Assembly: GCF_021730615.1 (NCBI RefSeq)
Contig: NZ_JAJLMN010000001.1
Span: forward strand, 2,108,501-2,172,500
DNA from: Lichenibacterium dinghuense
GTDB taxonomy: Bacteria > Pseudomonadota > Alphaproteobacteria > Rhizobiales > Beijerinckiaceae
DNA: 64,000 bases
Direction: 5' to 3'
In this document: positions 47,562 through 56,854 of the stretch, in pieces
Layout of the letters: the number at the start of each line of letters is the position of its first letter
How positions within the stretch are numbered: position 1 is the first letter of the stretch
Translations under genes and position numbers: made by a program
The notes under the pieces: model-generated
Seen by the model: the letters and a program-made list of their open reading frames with translations, nothing else
Told to the model about the DNA's origin: nothing
Database searches by the model: none

Positions 47562-49516
47562 ACCACGTGACGGGACCAGGGACGGGAGCGGAGCGGGCCG
47601 AGCCGCCGGTGGCGAGCGCCGCCGACGTCGCCGCCATCGAGGCCGCGGGCTGGCCCGACGGCCTGCCGGCCACGACCTACGACGTGTTCCTGCGCTCCGC
47701 CGAGCGCTTCGGCGACGCCACGGCGCTGTCATTCTTCCTGTCCGTCGAGGACCATCGCCGCACGCAGGACTGGAGCTACCGCGCGCTCCTCGCCGAGGTG
47801 ACGCGGGCCGCGAACCTGTTCACCCGCCTCGGGGTCGGGCCGGAGGACGTCGTCGCCTACGTGCTGCCGAACCTGCCGGAGACGCATTTCGCGCTGTGGG
47901 GCGCCGAGGCGGCCGGCCGGGCTCTCGCGATCAACCCCCTGCTCGACGAGGGCACGATCGCGGAACTGCTGCGCGCCGCCGGCGCCAAAGTGCTGGTGAC
48001 GCTGGCGCCCTTCCCCACCACCGACATCCCGGCCAAGGCCATGGCGGCGGCCGCGGCGGCGGGCGTCGCCGACGTCGTGCTGGTCGACCTCGCCGACCGC
48101 GTCCGCGGCTGGAAGCGCGTCCCGGCCAAGCTGATGGCGCTCCGCGCGGCGCGGCGCGCCCCCGCGCCGGGGAGCCTGCGGGTGCACCGCTGGCGCCGCC
48201 TCGCCGCCGCGGCGCCCGCGGACAGGCTGCTGCGCGGCGCCCCGCCCCGAGCGGACGACGTGGCGTCGCTGTTCCCCACCGGCGGCACCACAGGCGCGCC
48301 GAAGATCGCGGTGCGGACTCACAGCAACGAGGTGGCCGACGCCTGGATGGGCACCCGCGTGATCGGCGACGCCGCGACGCCTGGCGACACGGCCTTCTGC
48401 GGGCTGCCGCTGTTCCACGTCAACGCCACGGTGGTGACGGGCATCGCGGCCTTCCTGCGCGGCGCCCGCGTGCTGCTCGCGACGCCGCAGGGGTTCCGGG
48501 CGCCGGGGCTGGTCGACCGCTTCTGGGAGATCGTCGAGCACCACCGCGTCGGCTATTTCAGCGGCGTGCCGACCCTCTTCGCCGCGCTGCTGGCGCGCCC
48601 CACCGGCGGGCGGGACCTGTCGTCGCTGCGCTATTGCTACTGCGGGGCGGCGCCGATGCCGGCCGACAGCATCCGCGCCTTCGAGAAGCTCAGCGGCGCC
48701 CGGCTGCTCGAAGGCTACGGCCTGACCGAGGGCACCTGCGCCTCCGCCGTGAACCCCTACGGGGGCGAGCGGCGGCCGGGCTCGGTCGGCCTGCGCTTCC
48801 CCTTCGGCGAGCTGCGCCCCGTGGTGCTGGACGGATCGGGCGCATGGCTGCGCGACGCCGCTGTGGGCGAGCCGGGCGCGGTGGCGATCGCGGGGCCGCA
48901 CGTGTTCCGCGGCTACCTCGACCCGGCCGCAGAGCGGGGGCTGTGGCTCGACCGCGGCGACGGCCGGCGCTGGTTCAACACCGGCGACCTCGGCCGCCTC
49001 GACGCCGAGGGCTACCTGTGGCTGACGGGCCGCGCCAAAGACATCATCATCCGCGGCGGCCACAACATCGACCCTGCGACGATCGAGGAGGCGCTCCACC
49101 GCCACCCGGCCGTGGAGCTCGCCGCCGCGGTCGGCCGGCCGGACCGCTACGCCGGGGAGCTGCCGGTCGTCTACGTCCAGCTCCACGACGGCGCGGCGGC
49201 CGCGGAGGACGAGTTGCTCGCCTTCGCGGAGGCCGAGGTCGGCGAGCGCGCCGCCCGGCCGAAGGCGGTGCGGGTGCTCGACAGGCTGCCGCAGACCGCG
49301 GTGAGCAAGATCTTCAAGCCGGCCCTGCGCGAGATGGAGACGCGGCGCTACGCCGAGGAGGCGCTGGCCGAGGCCGGCATCGCGGCGACCGTGCGGGCCG
49401 CGGTGGACCCGAAGCGCGGCATGGTGGTGACGGTGGAGGGCGCGGGCGGGCGCGGCGAGGCGGCGAGGGCGGCGCTGGGGGGGATCGCGGTCGCGGTGGA
49501 CGTCGCGCCGCCCTGA
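47558..49516 (+). CDS. AMP-forming acyl-CoA synthetase (FadD-like)
   Basis: The 652-aa protein has the adenylate-forming motifs: LFPTGGTTGAPK (phosphate loop), EGYGLTEGT, a Tyr/Asp block FNTGDLGRLDAEG, and GRAKDIIIRGGHNID before the C-terminal domain with the catalytic Lys in QTAVSKIFKP. It should join a carboxylic acid to CoA using ATP. The acid is unknown; the length is at the upper end for fatty acyl-CoA synthetases because of an N-terminal extension. The start ATG overlaps the upstream gene. Confidence 0.9.
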   Translation: MNHVTGPGTGAERAEPPVASAADVAAIEAAGWPDGLPATTYDVFLRSAERFGDATALSFFLSVEDHRRTQDWSYRALLAEVTRAANLFTRLGVGPEDVVAYVLPNLPETHFALWGAEAAGRALAINPLLDEGTIAELLRAAGAKVLVTLAPFPTTDIPAKAMAAAAAAGVADVVLVDLADRVRGWKRVPAKLMALRAARRAPAPGSLRVHRWRRLAAAAPADRLLRGAPPRADDVASLFPTGGTTGAPKIAVRTHSNEVADAWMGTRVIGDAATPGDTAFCGLPLFHVNATVVTGIAAFLRGARVLLATPQGFRAPGLVDRFWEIVEHHRVGYFSGVPTLFAALLARPTGGRDLSSLRYCYCGAAPMPADSIRAFEKLSGARLLEGYGLTEGTCASAVNPYGGERRPGSVGLRFPFGELRPVVLDGSGAWLRDAAVGEPGAVAIAGPHVFRGYLDPAAERGLWLDRGDGRRWFNTGDLGRLDAEGYLWLTGRAKDIIIRGGHNIDPATIEEALHRHPAVELAAAVGRPDRYAGELPVVYVQLHDGAAAAEDELLAFAEAEVGERAARPKAVRVLDRLPQTAVSKIFKPALREMETRRYAEEALAEAGIAATVRAAVDPKRGMVVTVEGAGGRGEAARAALGGIAVAVDVAPP

Positions 49517-49646
49517 TCCGTTCCGCCGGGCATAATGAGACGCCATCTCGGAGATCCGATCGCTCGAACCCGTCGTTGGAGATCCCCGACTGGCGACGCA
49601 TCCCGCCGTGCGCTAAATTCCACTCCGTCACTGGCGTACCCGCCTC

Positions 49647-49994
49647 ATGTGGTCGAGCGACGATCTCAGCTTCGAGATCGAGGACGCGGGCACGCAGGAC
49701 CCGGTCGTCACGGTCGAGATCACGACGCCGGATGGCAAGCTCGTCGTGATGGGTGAACCTCGCCAGGACGGGCGAACGCTGGTGGTGGAGGCCACACACA
49801 TCCATGGAGTTGGCTTCCGGCCGAACGACCTCGGCTCAGCCAAGCTCCGCACCATCGCCCGGGCGTTGCTGGAGAGGATGGACTACGATGGACTCATCGT
49901 TGAGGGAGCGACTCGGACGACTGGGGCGCAAAAAGGCCGCCGACCAAAACCCCTCCGGTTTTCCCGCGGTCCTCGCCCTGCGCCCCGGCCCTGA
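49647..49994 (+). CDS. Small hypothetical protein overlapping an HTH gene
   Basis: The 115-aa product has no recognised family. It includes LSFEIEDAGTQDPVVTVEIT, then VVEATHIHGVG, and the C-terminal part LIVEGATRTTGAQKGRRPKPLRF rich in basic residues. It overlaps the following HTH gene by 107 bp in another frame. A small protein before a helix-turn-helix protein is the layout of toxin-antitoxin pairs, but the sequence gives no direct proof. A GTG in the same frame upstream of 49647 was not used. Confidence 0.6.
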   Translation: MWSSDDLSFEIEDAGTQDPVVTVEITTPDGKLVVMGEPRQDGRTLVVEATHIHGVGFRPNDLGSAKLRTIARALLERMDYDGLIVEGATRTTGAQKGRRPKPLRFSRGPRPAPRP

Positions 49995-50400
49995 TCTCGG
50001 ACGCGTTCAGACGATCCCGGCCATTCGCGCGCTCCATCGCCGCGGGCTGCCGATGATCCGCGCCAAGAGGGGTATCGAGGCGATGGTCGACAAGGGCTTG
50101 GCCGTCCTGGCGCTGCCGAAGGTCGAAGACCTTTCCGCCTTGGCCCGAGACTTGGCGGACAGCGGGGTCACCGCGACGGTCGTCGAGGTCGGGGACGTCG
50201 ACGTGAGGTGCATCCGCGAGCGCAGCGGCCTCACGCAGGAGGAGTTCGCGCTCCGGTTCGGCCTCGACGTCGACACGCTCCACAACTGGGAGTCGGGCCG
50301 ACGGGCGATGCCGATCGCCGTTCGGAGCTACATGAGGGTCATCGACAGGATGCCGGAGCAGGCCGGATCGGCCCTGGAGGCCGCCATCGCGCAGCCGTGA
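49888..50400 (+). CDS. XRE/HigA-like helix-turn-helix protein
   Basis: The 170-aa protein has a C-terminal helix-turn-helix domain, IRERSGLTQEEFALRFGLDVDTLHNWESGRR, of the HigA/XRE type. The N-terminal ~100 residues contain LRERLGRLGRKKAADQ and a predicted alpha/beta segment. It starts at ATG 49888 within the upstream gene. It could be an antitoxin or self-regulating repressor for the overlapping small gene. It lies convergent with trmB. Confidence 0.75.
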   Translation: MDSSLRERLGRLGRKKAADQNPSGFPAVLALRPGPDLGRVQTIPAIRALHRRGLPMIRAKRGIEAMVDKGLAVLALPKVEDLSALARDLADSGVTATVVEVGDVDVRCIRERSGLTQEEFALRFGLDVDTLHNWESGRRAMPIAVRSYMRVIDRMPEQAGSALEAAIAQP

Positions 50401-50559
50401 ACGGCCAGGAATGCGCAGTGGCGTCGATTTCCCCCCAATCCGGGCCGCATGGAGGAAGTTCATCGTATCGGCTCCACGAGGTTAGCCGATGCCGGGTGAC
50501 CTGGACGCGGCCTGCCGCCATCGCCCCGCCGGCGAAGCTCGAACGTGCCCGCCCGTCCG

Positions 50560-51279
50560 TCATCGCCGCACGAACGTCAGATACGCCGGAGGCCGCCCTT
50601 CCCGGATCGCTTTCTGCTCGTAGCGCGTCGAGGGCCAGCCGTCCCACGGCTTGCGCCAGTCGTCGGCCTCGCGGGCCTCCCAGGCGAAGTCGGCGGAGCG
50701 CAGCACGCGGGCCAGCACCCAGCCGGCGTAGTCGTCGATGTCGGTGGCGAAGCGCAGGGGGGCGCCCGGCTTCAGCGCCCGCGCGAGGCGGCCGAGGTTC
50801 GGCTCGGACAGGAAGCGCCGCTTGCGCTGGCGCCGCTTCGGCCAGGGGTCGGGGTAGAAGACGTCGGCGCCGTCAAGGCAGGCCGGGGGGAGCGCGTCGA
50901 GCAACTCTCCCGCGTCGCCCGCGTGGAGCCGGACGTTGTCGAGGTCCAGCGCCTCGATCCGCTCGACGAGCTTCGCGACCCCGTTGAGGAAGGGCTCGCA
51001 GCCGATGAAGCCGAGGTCGGGGAAGCGCCCGGCCTCGTGGGCCAGGTGCTCGCCGCCGCCGAAGCCCACCTCCAGCCGAAGGCCGGCGATGCCCGGCTCG
51101 AACAGCGCCGCGGGATCGACGAGTTCGGCGAGGCCCACCTCCAGCGCCGGCAGGTCGCGCGCCATGCGGGCGCGCTGGTCCTTGCGCAGCGGGCGCCCGG
51201 CCCGCCGCCCGTGCAGCACGCCCGACCGGTGCCGGCCCTGGGACGGGGCCGGCCGTTCAGCCTCAGGCGAAGTGGCCAC
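50560..51279 (-). CDS. trmB: tRNA (guanine46-N7)-methyltransferase
   Basis: The 239-aa enzyme methylates G46 of tRNAs using S-adenosylmethionine. It shows the SAM site [17 protein letters not shown] and the conserved catalytic/substrate block [16 protein letters not shown]. It starts at GTG 51279 and overlaps metK by 17 bp, so it follows the maker of its own cofactor in the same operon. An order of metK-trmB is standard in Hyphomicrobiales. Confidence 0.95.
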   Translation of the reverse strand: MATSPEAERPAPSQGRHRSGVLHGRRAGRPLRKDQRARMARDLPALEVGLAELVDPAALFEPGIAGLRLEVGFGGGEHLAHEAGRFPDLGFIGCEPFLNGVAKLVERIEALDLDNVRLHAGDAGELLDALPPACLDGADVFYPDPWPKRRQRKRRFLSEPNLGRLARALKPGAPLRFATDIDDYAGWVLARVLRSADFAWEAREADDWRKPWDGWPSTRYEQKAIREGRPPAYLTFVRR

Positions 51280-52453
51280 GCAGCGTCTCGGCGAGGTCCG
51301 TGGCTTCCCAGGAAAAGCCGCCGTCGGCCTCGGGCGCGCGGCCGAAGTGGCCGTAGGACGAGGTGCGGGCGTAGATCGGCCGGTTGAGCTTGAGGTGCTC
51401 GCGGATGCCGCGCGGCGACAGGCGCATGGCGCCCATCAGCACGTCCTCGAGCTTGGCCTCGTCGATCTCGCCGGTGCCGTGGAGGTCGGCGTAGATCGAC
51501 AGCGGCTCGGCCACGCCGATGGCGTAGGACAGCTGCAGGGTGCAGCGCTCGGCGAGGCCGGCCGCCACCACGTTCTTGGCGAGGTAGCGCGCCGCGTAGG
51601 CGGCCGAGCGGTCGACCTTGGTGGGGTCCTTGCCCGAGAAGGCGCCGCCGCCGTGCGGGGCCGCGCCGCCGTAGGTGTCCACGATGATCTTGCGGCCCGT
51701 GAGGCCGCAATCGCCGTCCGGCCCGCCGATGAAGAACTTGCCGGTCGGGTTGACGTGCCACACCGTGTCCTTGGTGACGAAGCCCTCGGGCAGCGCGCGT
51801 CGGATGTGCGGCTCCGCGATGGCGCGGATGTCGTTGGAGGTCAGGTGCTCGTCCACGTGCTGGTGCGACAGCACGATCTGCGTGACCCCGACCGGCACGC
51901 CGTTCTCGTAGCGGACCGTGACCTGGCTCTTGGCGTCGGGCCCGAGGCCCTTCTCGGCGCCCGAGCGGCGCGCGTCCGACAGGTTGTGCAGGATGCGGTG
52001 CGCGTAATAGATCGGCGCCGGCATCAGCTCCGGGGTCTCGCGGCAGGCGTAGCCGAACATGATGCCCTGGTCGCCGGCGCCCTCTTCCTTGTTGCCGGCC
52101 TCGTCGACGCCGACCGCGATGTCGGCCGACTGCGCGTGCAGCAGGATCTCGACCTTGGCGTTCTCGTGGTGGAAGCCGTCCTGCTCGTAGCCGATGTCCT
52201 TGATGGCCGAGCGGGCCGCGGCCTCGATGGCGGACGGGTCGATCGCGGGGCCGCGCACCTCGCCGGCGATGACGACGCGGTTGGTGGTGGCCAGCGTCTC
52301 GCAGGCGACGCGGATCTGGTAAGGGTCGAGGCCCGCCTTGGCGCCCTCGGAGAAGAACAGGTCCACCACCTCGTCCGAGATGCGGTCGCACACCTTGTCG
52401 GGGTGCCCTTCGGACACGGATTCGCTGGTGAACAGGTAGTTCTGACGGGCCAC
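51263..52453 (-). CDS. metK: S-adenosylmethionine synthetase
   Basis: The 396-aa enzyme makes S-adenosylmethionine from methionine and ATP. Conserved blocks: [13 protein letters not shown] at the N-terminus, [12 protein letters not shown] in the middle, and the P-loop-like [19 protein letters not shown]. The start is GTG 52453 with GGAGG seven bases upstream. It follows a PraR-like regulator gene on the same strand; a perfect 5-bp palindrome lies in the gap. I saw no clear SAM riboswitch. Confidence 0.97.
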   Translation of the reverse strand: MARQNYLFTSESVSEGHPDKVCDRISDEVVDLFFSEGAKAGLDPYQIRVACETLATTNRVVIAGEVRGPAIDPSAIEAAARSAIKDIGYEQDGFHHENAKVEILLHAQSADIAVGVDEAGNKEEGAGDQGIMFGYACRETPELMPAPIYYAHRILHNLSDARRSGAEKGLGPDAKSQVTVRYENGVPVGVTQIVLSHQHVDEHLTSNDIRAIAEPHIRRALPEGFVTKDTVWHVNPTGKFFIGGPDGDCGLTGRKIIVDTYGGAAPHGGGAFSGKDPTKVDRSAAYAARYLAKNVVAAGLAERCTLQLSYAIGVAEPLSIYADLHGTGEIDEAKLEDVLMGAMRLSPRGIREHLKLNRPIYARTSSYGHFGRAPEADGGFSWEATDLAETLRGHFA

Positions 52454-52583
52454 GCCGCGCCTCCTTGTCGATGTCGAACGGAGGACGGGCGGGCTCGAAG
52501 TCCTGTGCCGTCGCGCGCTCGAAGAGCTTCGGTCGCGCTGTTTGACGCGGCGCGTTCGTTTGGTCAAGCCAGAACGGCCATTT

Positions 52584-52601
52584 CGTTCGATAAACAGAAC
52601 G
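52584..52601. promoter_or_regulatory. Palindrome CGTTC-N8-GAACG before metK
   Basis: CGTTC at 52584-52588 and GAACG at 52597-52601 form an 18-bp palindrome in the gap between the PraR-like regulator stop (52676) and the metK start. It may be an operator for metK or for the neighbouring regulator. Function is inferred from position. Confidence 0.4.
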
Positions 52602-52675
52602 TCAGTGGCGTGACGGCCACGCGAAGGGGGGCCTCGCAGGACGACGGCCGGACCGCTCCGGACGCGGACTTCGGG

Positions 52676-53194
52676 TCAGAGCGCGTCCTCGCCGTCGGCG
52701 TCGTCCGCCTCGGCCTCCTCGGGCGCGGCGGTCGAGGCCGCCCGGGCCGGCGCGGTGGACGAATCGTCGGCCAGCGCGGTGACGAGGTCGATGATCTTCT
52801 TGCGGACTCGTCCCTCCTTGATGCGGAGGAAGGCCTTGTTGAGCATCAAACCTTCGGGGGTCGACAGGAAGTCGGCCACGAAGCCGTTGCCGTCCTCCGC
52901 GAGGCCGGCCCCCTGGTGGCCGGAACCGGCGTGCTCGTCCGGCATCTTGTCGAAGAAGAAGGCCGGCGGGACGTTGAGGATCCCGGCGATCTGCTGCAGG
53001 CGGCTCGCGCCGATGCGGTTGGTGCCCTTCTCGTATTTCTGGACCTGCTGGAAGGTGAGCCCCAAGGCGCCGCCGAGCCGCTCCTGGCTCATCCCGATCA
53101 GGACCCGCTGCATGCGGACCCTGCTCCCGACATGCTTGTCGATGGGGTTGGGCACCTTCTTCACGGGCTGCTCTCCAGACAAGTCCACCACCAT
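52676..53194 (-). CDS. XRE-family regulator, PraR-like
   Basis: The 172-aa protein has a helix-turn-helix near residues 25-70: VRMQRVLIGMSQERLGGALG, TFQQVQKYEKGTNRIGASRL. This pattern matches PraR of alphaproteobacteria, a regulator of surface and quorum-related genes, which in many genomes sits next to metK. The C-terminus is acidic and Ala/Asp-rich. The start is ATG 53194. It lies between lnt and metK on the same strand. Confidence 0.88.
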   Translation of the reverse strand: MVVDLSGEQPVKKVPNPIDKHVGSRVRMQRVLIGMSQERLGGALGLTFQQVQKYEKGTNRIGASRLQQIAGILNVPPAFFFDKMPDEHAGSGHQGAGLAEDGNGFVADFLSTPEGLMLNKAFLRIKEGRVRKKIIDLVTALADDSSTAPARAASTAAPEEAEADDADGEDAL

Positions 53195-53262
53195 GCGCCG
53201 TCAGGGTGTCTTCGGAGCCCGCGCGCGGCGGCGTTCGCTCGCGGGCGCGGCGCCCTTCCCGC

Positions 53263-54972
53263 TCACAAGCTTCGCGTGCGCCGCCTCGCGTCCCCGTATC
53301 GCACGGCAAAAAGCAAGGTCAACAAAAGACAGGATGCGGCGAGCGGAATGACCTGATTCATCTCAGAAAAGGCCGTCGGGCCGAGGCTCTGCGGCAAGAA
53401 ACCGTCCAGAACGCCGGCTTCGCCCAGCGGCAGTTCTTGGAGGATTCGGCCGTAAGGATCGACGATGGCCGAGACGCCGGTGTTGGCGGCGCGGATCAGC
53501 GGCAGGCCTTGCTCGACGGCGCGCAGGCGGGCCTGCGCGAGATGCTGCCAGGGGCCGGCCGTGCGGCCGAACCAGCCGTCGTCGGACACGTTCAGGATGA
53601 CGCCCCGGTCGAGCCCCTCGTCGCCGGGCGGCAGCAGCCCGCCGGAGAAGATCGCCTCGTAGCAGACCGCCGGCACGACGGGCGGCAGGCCGGGCACGCG
53701 CAGCAGGCGGTGGCGCGTCCCCGGCGTGAAGCCCCCGGGGATCGGCACGAACTGCGAGATGCCGAGGCGCTCCATCAGGCCGATGAAGGGCATGTATTCG
53801 CCGAAGGGCACGAGGTGCACCTTGTCGTAGGTGTCGCCGACCGCCGCGGTGCCCGTGCCGGGATCGTGGCCCAGCACCTGGATGGCGTTGAAGTAGCGCG
53901 GCGGGTCCTTGGCGGAGGTCTGCGAGCCTTCGACGCGCGCCGCCCCGGTCACCAGCACCGTGTCCTTGGGCAGGATGCGGCCGATGGCGTCGAGCGCGTC
54001 GGGGTCGCGCGACAGGATGAAGGGGAAGGGCGATTCCGGCCAGATCAGGTGCGTGACGTCGGCGAGCCCCGTGCGGTCGGCCGCCGTGGCACGGTCGGAC
54101 AGCGCGAGATATTTCGCCAGCAGCGCGTCCTTGTTCTCGTAGGTGAACTCGCCGTCGCCGAACACGTCGGGCTGCATGATGCGCAGCCTCACCCCCGCCA
54201 CGTCGGGCACCGGACCGCCCGACAGCCGCCACGCGCCGAAGCCCGCGAGCCCGACCAGGGCCAGGGCCGCGAGCGCCGCCGGGGCGAGGCTGCGCCGCCC
54301 CCGGACGTCGCGGTCGGCCAGGGTCGCCGGGGCGGCGAAGACCAGGACGGACAGCGCCGTCAGCCCGTGCAGCCCGATCACGCTCGCGCCCTGCGCGAGC
54401 ACAAGGTTCGTGCCCAGCGCCATCCCGATCTCGTTCCAGGGGAAGCCGGTGAACAGCCAGCCGCGCAGCAGCTCCGCCACGAGCAGGGCGAAGGCCAGGG
54501 CCGGCACGCGGGCGGGGCCGGGCCACCACAGCGCGCGGGCCAGCGCGAAGGCGCCCCCCGAATAGATCGCCAGCACGGCCGGCAGGGCGACCACGCCGAG
54601 CGGCATCAGCCAAGCGGTCTTGTCGGCATCGACCAGGAAGGCGGCGCCGAGCCAGTAGAGGCCCGCGGTGAAATAGCCGAAGCCCCACCACCACCCGGCC
54701 CCGAAGGCCGAGCGCAGCGTCGGCCAGGCGTGGCGGCGCGCGCCGGAGCGCGACGCGGCCGTGCGCTCGGAGCCGTCGATCAGCCACACCGCGGCGGTGA
54801 GCGAGACCGCCATGGCGGGCACGAAGCCCACCGGCGCCATGGCGAGCGCGCCGCAGGCGCCGGCCAGCGCCGCGATGGCGCGGCGCCCCCAGCCGGTCGC
54901 CAGAACGACGCGGTGGCTCAGGGGGACGGGTCGCCGCACGGGGCGGGGAACGGCGTCGGCGCGGCTCGTCAT
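53263..54972 (-). CDS. lnt: Apolipoprotein N-acyltransferase
   Basis: The 569-aa membrane enzyme adds the third acyl chain to lipoproteins. Several helices in the N-terminal 240 residues precede a nitrilase-like domain with catalytic Glu in WPESPFPF, Lys in YDKVHLVPFGEY and Cys in VCYEAIF. The signature FTGFPWNEIG is also present. The length is normal. It is followed by the PraR-like and metK genes on the same strand, a common order. Confidence 0.96.
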   Translation of the reverse strand: MTSRADAVPRPVRRPVPLSHRVVLATGWGRRAIAALAGACGALAMAPVGFVPAMAVSLTAAVWLIDGSERTAASRSGARRHAWPTLRSAFGAGWWWGFGYFTAGLYWLGAAFLVDADKTAWLMPLGVVALPAVLAIYSGGAFALARALWWPGPARVPALAFALLVAELLRGWLFTGFPWNEIGMALGTNLVLAQGASVIGLHGLTALSVLVFAAPATLADRDVRGRRSLAPAALAALALVGLAGFGAWRLSGGPVPDVAGVRLRIMQPDVFGDGEFTYENKDALLAKYLALSDRATAADRTGLADVTHLIWPESPFPFILSRDPDALDAIGRILPKDTVLVTGAARVEGSQTSAKDPPRYFNAIQVLGHDPGTGTAAVGDTYDKVHLVPFGEYMPFIGLMERLGISQFVPIPGGFTPGTRHRLLRVPGLPPVVPAVCYEAIFSGGLLPPGDEGLDRGVILNVSDDGWFGRTAGPWQHLAQARLRAVEQGLPLIRAANTGVSAIVDPYGRILQELPLGEAGVLDGFLPQSLGPTAFSEMNQVIPLAASCLLLTLLFAVRYGDARRRTRSL

Positions 54973-55145
54973 CGGGTCCTTGCGGTTCGAAATCCGCCCC
55001 GGCGGACCGCCGGCCGCGCGGGCGGGACGGGTTTCGCCTTACGCGATGGCGGGGCGGGGCGGCAAGCCGCAGGGCTCCGGCTTGAAGCGCGCGGGCATTT
55101 CCGGCACGGGAGCGCATCCCCGGCAGCACGCGATCGAGCCACGCC

Positions 55146-55355
55146 ATGGACGGGCCGCACGCTCCCGAGCCGAACCTCTACGTCGCATGGTACGAGGCGT
55201 GGCGGGCCGAGCAGGAGGCCCGCCGCGAGGCGCAGGCCGCCGCCCGGCGGCAGATGCAGCGCGAGATCCGCTGGATGGTCTACGCCCTCCTGGTCTGGGC
55301 GGCCGCGGCCGGCGTCGCCGGCGCGATCGCGCTCGCGCTGTGGACGGGAGCGTGA
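55146..55355 (+). CDS. Small membrane protein, unknown
   Basis: The 69-aa product has a charged N-terminal half (EARREAQAAARRQMQREI) and one membrane helix at the C-terminus (WMVYALLVWAAAAGVAGAIALALW). No family was recognised. It is convergent with the next gene. Confidence 0.6.
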   Translation: MDGPHAPEPNLYVAWYEAWRAEQEARREAQAAARRQMQREIRWMVYALLVWAAAAGVAGAIALALWTGA

Positions 55356-55364
55356 GGCGACCCG

Positions 55365-55871
55365 TCAGCGGATGAAGTCCCGCGCCTCCTCCATGCTGGC
55401 GAAGACGCGGGTGCCGAGCAGGGTTTCCACCTCCACCGAGCCGTCCGGCAGGATCTGGTAGTTGCGCCCGGGCGGGGGCGCCGCGGCGAGCGGTGCCGCG
55501 CGCTCGGGCGCGGCGCGGCGCGGCGGGGCAACCTCCTCGTCGAGCGCGACGGGCGGCGCGTCCGGCATCGGGACCGGGCGCGCCGCCGTCGAGCGCTGCA
55601 GCACGGCGTCGAAGAAGCGGTTCAGCGCCCCGAAACCGTCGCGCAGCCCGCCCAGGATCGCGAGCCCGAGCCCGGTCACCACCAGCATCTCGGACAGGGT
55701 GGCGATGTCGTTCTTCAGCGCCAGCGTCGCCACGAGGCCGCCCGCCTGGAGCTGGGCGTCGGCCAGCACGAGGTCGGCCACCAGGGCGAGCCAGCCCGAC
55801 ACGACCAGGACGAGGCCGAGGCCGACGAGACGGTTGCGGGCCGGGGCGCCGCCCGGGATGGGGACCGACAT
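55365..55871 (-). CDS. Membrane protein of unknown function
   Basis: The 168-aa protein has two to three helices in the N-terminal 80 residues (LVGLGLVLVVSGWLALVADLVLA; LSEMLVVTGLGLAILGGL), then a Pro/Ala-rich linker and a short C-terminal motif GSVEVETLLGTRVFASMEEARDFI. No family was recognised. It lies downstream of three flagellar-assembly-like genes and may belong to their operon (gap about 34 bp). Confidence 0.65.
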   Translation of the reverse strand: MSVPIPGGAPARNRLVGLGLVLVVSGWLALVADLVLADAQLQAGGLVATLALKNDIATLSEMLVVTGLGLAILGGLRDGFGALNRFFDAVLQRSTAARPVPMPDAPPVALDEEVAPPRRAAPERAAPLAAAPPPGRNYQILPDGSVEVETLLGTRVFASMEEARDFIR

Positions 55872-55905
55872 GGGGGAGCCTTCGGAACGGGACGGAGGTG
55901 GCTTC

Positions 55906-56355
55906 TCAGCCCCTGGCGGCGTCCTTGTCGATGTAGGAGAAGTTCTCGATCAGCACGTCCTTGAGCACCGGCGCGCCGAGCCGGTCGTTGGTGCTCTTCA
56001 CGAGGCGGCTCGTGAGCTTCTGCAGGTCGTACCGCTCGACGTGGTGGGGATCGAGCCCGGCGTCGGAGTAGATCGCCCGGAACGCCTCGTCGAGCAGGTA
56101 GGCGTCGGGCGGCACCTGCAGGGTCTTCAGCACGTTGGCGTCCTCGGTGAGGACGAACTGCGCCGCCACGAACCCCCGCAGCGCCCCCTCGACCAGCACC
56201 GGCACGTTGATCACGCGGGTCTTCTGCGTCTGCAGCACCGGCGGCACCGCCCCGGCCGCCTTGGCGTCGCCTCCCCCCGGCAGGTAGAGCGCGACCCCGT
56301 AGGCGGTGCCGAGCGCCACCGCCGTGACCCACAGCCCGGCGACGAGGAGCTTCAC
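55906..56355 (-). CDS. FliL-like membrane-anchored periplasmic protein
   Basis: The 149-aa protein has a single N-terminal helix (LLVAGLWVTAVALGTAYGVALYL) and a periplasmic part with VPVLVEGALRGFVAAQFVLT and LIENFSYIDKD, reminiscent of FliL-type flagellar proteins. I cannot place it in a named family for certain. The GTG start overlaps the FlgN-like stop by 4 bp, so it is coupled to it. Confidence 0.55.
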   Translation of the reverse strand: MKLLVAGLWVTAVALGTAYGVALYLPGGGDAKAAGAVPPVLQTQKTRVINVPVLVEGALRGFVAAQFVLTEDANVLKTLQVPPDAYLLDEAFRAIYSDAGLDPHHVERYDLQKLTSRLVKSTNDRLGAPVLKDVLIENFSYIDKDAARG

Positions 56356-56762
56356 GCCCGCCCCGCCGCGGGCGAGTAGGTGCCGTCGGACTCGGCCTCG
56401 CGCAGGGTTTGGGCGACGATGTCGGCGATCTCGCGCACGGCGCGGAGCTGGGTGCCGAGCGCCGCGCGGTTCCGCTCGACCGCGGCGGCGAAGCGGTGCA
56501 GGCGCTCGCGGACCTCCGGGGCCGGGGGGACGGCGCGCAGCGCGCGGTCCATCTCCAGCAGGCCCTGGCGCTTGCGGTTGCCGATCTCGGCCATGTCGGC
56601 GGGCAGGCTGCGCTTCAGGGCGTCGGTCTCGGCGTCGAGCACGGCTTCGAGCCGGTCGACCACCGCGAGCAGGCCCGCGACGCCCGGAGCGGGAGCTGCC
56701 GGGGCGGCGGCGCGCCGCGACCCGGTGCCGAAGATGCTGCCCAGCGCCTGGCCCTTGCTCAT
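56352..56762 (-). CDS. FlgN-like flagellar chaperone
   Basis: The 136-aa protein is almost entirely helical: VDRLEAVLDAETDALKRSL, ADMAEIGNRKRQGLLEMDRA and LHRFAAAVERNRAALGTQLRA. This is the layout of FlgN, the export chaperone of hook-associated proteins. It is between a FlgJ-like and a FliL-like gene, which supports the call. It starts at ATG 56762. Confidence 0.65.
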   Translation of the reverse strand: MSKGQALGSIFGTGSRRAAAPAAPAPGVAGLLAVVDRLEAVLDAETDALKRSLPADMAEIGNRKRQGLLEMDRALRAVPPAPEVRERLHRFAAAVERNRAALGTQLRAVREIADIVAQTLREAESDGTYSPAAGRA

Positions 56763-56854
56763 GGCTCGTGTTCCCCGATCCCGGTTCCGGCGAGCCGCGC
56801 GGCCCGCATCCGGCCGCGACATTGGCGGGACGGGCTGGCCCGGGGCTGGCGGGC

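Noticed and set aside
52454-52675. SAM riboswitch before metK
   Set aside because: I could not find a conserved SAM-II or SAM/SAH fold; only a short palindrome is clear.
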